Source: Petrolisthes cinctipes | Taxonomy: Eukaryota > Arthropoda > Malacostraca > Decapoda > Porcellanidae | DNA length: 64,000 nucleotides | Direction: 5' to 3' | NCBI GenBank assembly: GCA_033782935.1 | Contig: JAWQEG010001559.1 | Location: 3,824,501-3,888,500 of the forward strand | Shown here: positions 55,376-58,300 of the stretch, piece by piece | Position numbering within the stretch: the stretch's first letter is position 1 | Layout: each line of letters opens with the position of its first letter | Translations under genes and position numbers: made by a program | The notes under the pieces: model-generated | Seen by the model: only the letters and a program-made list of their open reading frames with translations | The model's database searches: none | Told to the model about the DNA's origin: nothing

Positions 55376-58300
55376 TAAAGAGACAAAGTAGCTACAATAT
55401 TATCACTTGTCACTGTTCTCTGTCTCCCATAAGTCCACAAAAACAAGCAAGGAATTCCAGAAGTTTGCTTTCAGATAAAAGTACCAAACAGGTAATCATA
55501 TATCATCTTCTGTCTCAAAAATAATACTTACAGCCTGAGTTGCAGATTTTACCACATAATATTGACAAATGTTTGATAAATTCAAGGTCAAGTTGTATAT
55601 TCTTTTACTTCAAGAAACACATAATTTATCATTATAAAATGACAAGCAGTAAGTTACAGATTTTGATCAGAAATTTCTTTCTCCAAGTTGTATATAATTA
55701 TCACATTTGTTGTACTGATTGAAACTATGGGACCGGGAGGCCAATATTTATGCTGTTTACTGCAATGTGTGTGTATGTGTTCTAATTCCCTATTCTGCTC
55801 TCTTCCAGAATGTATAGACGATACAAGCTGTTGTACTAATCAGAAGTGCAACGATAGCAAAGTGTGTGTGTGCAAAGACGGTTTATTTGAGAACGAAGGC
55901 GAATGTGTTGGTAAGAATCTACAGTAGTTGTTAACATTGTATTCATTACGCTCACTAATTCCTTTTTGATCATAACATTATCCTACTGGTGACAATGGTG
56001 TCATATTTGATGTTGTAATACATAATGTGCACTGTGACAAAAATCTTGTAATTACCGACATTAAATGTATTACCAAGTTTACTATGCCTAAAAGTATTTT
56101 CTGATCATATCACACCTGAATTAAATACAGGTTTCCTGAAATAGTAACACACAGTTTAATTACATGAAGAATTATAACTGTTGATATGAATGAAAAGGCA
56201 TTGGCTGCTGAGTTTAGTAAGAAATATAATTTGTTTCAGAATAACAATATCATCAGCAGCTTTTCTTTCTATATGTATACAGTATTATAAATTAATGTGA
56301 TTAATTCAACCAAAGTACATACTTTTCAACAGAATGTACACTTAAATGAAGACGTAGTAACAAAAGAGACAGTGATAAATGTGCTAAAACTATGTATGCC
56401 TGTAATTTTAATTAACTTAAGAACTGTTAAACTTTCATACAGAATGTACACCTCGTGGAGACGAATGTACTGACAATCTTGAGTGCAGGAATGGTGTGTG
56501 TGTATGTCTAAAAGAAACAGATGCTGCCGGCAAATGTGTTGGTAAGCTATAGCATTATCTTTTTTATTTTAAATAATTATCATTTACTTGCCTATTATGT
56601 AATGAGCTATTGATTTTAAATGGGTTTTTTTTCTTGTAGAGTGTATAGATATTATTTCCTGTATGAATTCATGCAAAGTAAATTTCATTTTGTTAAATCA
56701 AGTCAGTTATATTTTATACAAGTACCTTTACCATATATTGTGGTCCCACATAGACTCTTCCCTAGAGAAGCCTTGCCTCTAGCTCTTGCTGGATGAGTGG
56801 TGGAGGGCCCGTGACGGGAAATCACTCATGTCTCAACAAACGCTCCACCTTTCATACCCAATATGTTTTACCTTAACCCTATTTACTCCAATCAATAACA
56901 CCTTTGTCCATGGTAAAATAACTCTAATAGGTAGGCTCTTTTACTCACCTCCTCCCCGAGACACCACAAGAGAAGACATAGGCCTACTGGCTTCGGCAGC
57001 CTACACATTTTCTTAACAGCCACAGTTTGGATATAAATATAGGATTTTAATTCTGTTCTTGAATAATTTTGCATTTGACATTGCAGAAATAAAAGAAAAT
57101 CATGGTTATCAGCTATATTTACCTTAGTCACAAATTTTTCTTTACATACTGTGCTGCCATCTATCTTTCACATGGTAAAATAACTATACAAATTATACAA
57201 TTATATTTCCCAGCCTATTTTGATATTATTGTATTTCATTACTATATAATGGTATTATCTTGGTAATGTTGTTCCCTAGTAATCATTAACATTATATAAC
57301 TGCCCTTGATTCTGACTGTTCTCATAGGATTTTAGCCAAGAGAAAACTCATGAAGATCTATACTCCTATAACTCTCTCTGTCTCACCACACACTACTGTT
57401 CCCTACCTTGCCTACACTACAGTCTCTACCTCTCTCAACATCACTTTATCCTCTCCCTGCCTCATCACACTCTACAAAGTCTACCTCTCAACGTCACTTT
57501 TGCCTCTCCCTGTCTCTCCACATTGTAGCAGGTGGTTCTCAAGCCAAAAGTTTATATTTTATTTCCTAGTGTCTGGCATACAGTGAAAGGTGAAAATTAT
57601 TTGAACAGACTACTACGTGAACTGGAGGAAATTTTACTACTTTCCCGGTACAAACTTATCTACTGTATTCTCGGATATTTATGGATTTCATAAACGGTTC
57701 CCTTACTCCTCCCACTACATCTAAATACACTTCAGCAGTCGTCTCTTCAATAATTATCATTTATTATTTATATAAACTGCATATGAGAAGACACCAAAAT
57801 GCCTGTAGTATGTCCTTAGACTTTAATATGTTAACACCCTCCTGAAGTGCCATCAATGACGTGTTGAAATGCTCGTCACAAAGAACGACATATGAAAAAA
57901 ACACAACATCAACATTCCAGTACAAGGTGATCGTAACAAGTACACTATAATTGCATGATTGTAATGTACCATATATAATATTACTGTATGTAACTAACTT
58001 ATGGATTTACTTTCCTTTAGGATGTACTGAAGATAAGCATTGCAGTCGTTTTGAAATTTGCCGTCAAAATGAATGTGACTGCACAATGAAAGATAGTAAA
58101 GGAGATTGTATTGGTAAGTAACATTTTTAAAGAGCATTAAAATTTACCCAAACGATTATATTCTCAACATTATAGTATTTTGATTTATATGAATTTATAC
58201 TTTCTTGTCTTATATGATTATCTAATACAGTATAAAAATTATGTCCAAATAAAATTAAATAACATTAATATGCTTTCTTACAGAATGTGAAAATACTGGC

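Larger units (their letters stand above)
19858..57836 (+). repeat. Array B: nine tandem units of about 2.7 kb, three enlarged by a LINE
   Basis: The same landmark (gctggatgagtggtgg) recurs at about 20002, 22705, 25408, 28116, 35926, 43698, 46410, 49115 and 56782. Spacing is 2,703-2,712 bp, or 7.7-7.8 kb where a LINE is present. Unit order is dead exon R first half, about 1.2 kb spacer, R second half, (CT)n, exon P, dead exon S, exon Q. The last unit stops inside the R region at 57836. Introns differ by scattered single bases, pointing to recent amplification or ongoing homogenisation. Confidence 0.9.

Noticed and set aside
19858..57836. CRISPR array or bacterial repeat locus
   Set aside because: The repeats are 2.7-kb units with introns and LINEs, not short repeats with unique spacers.
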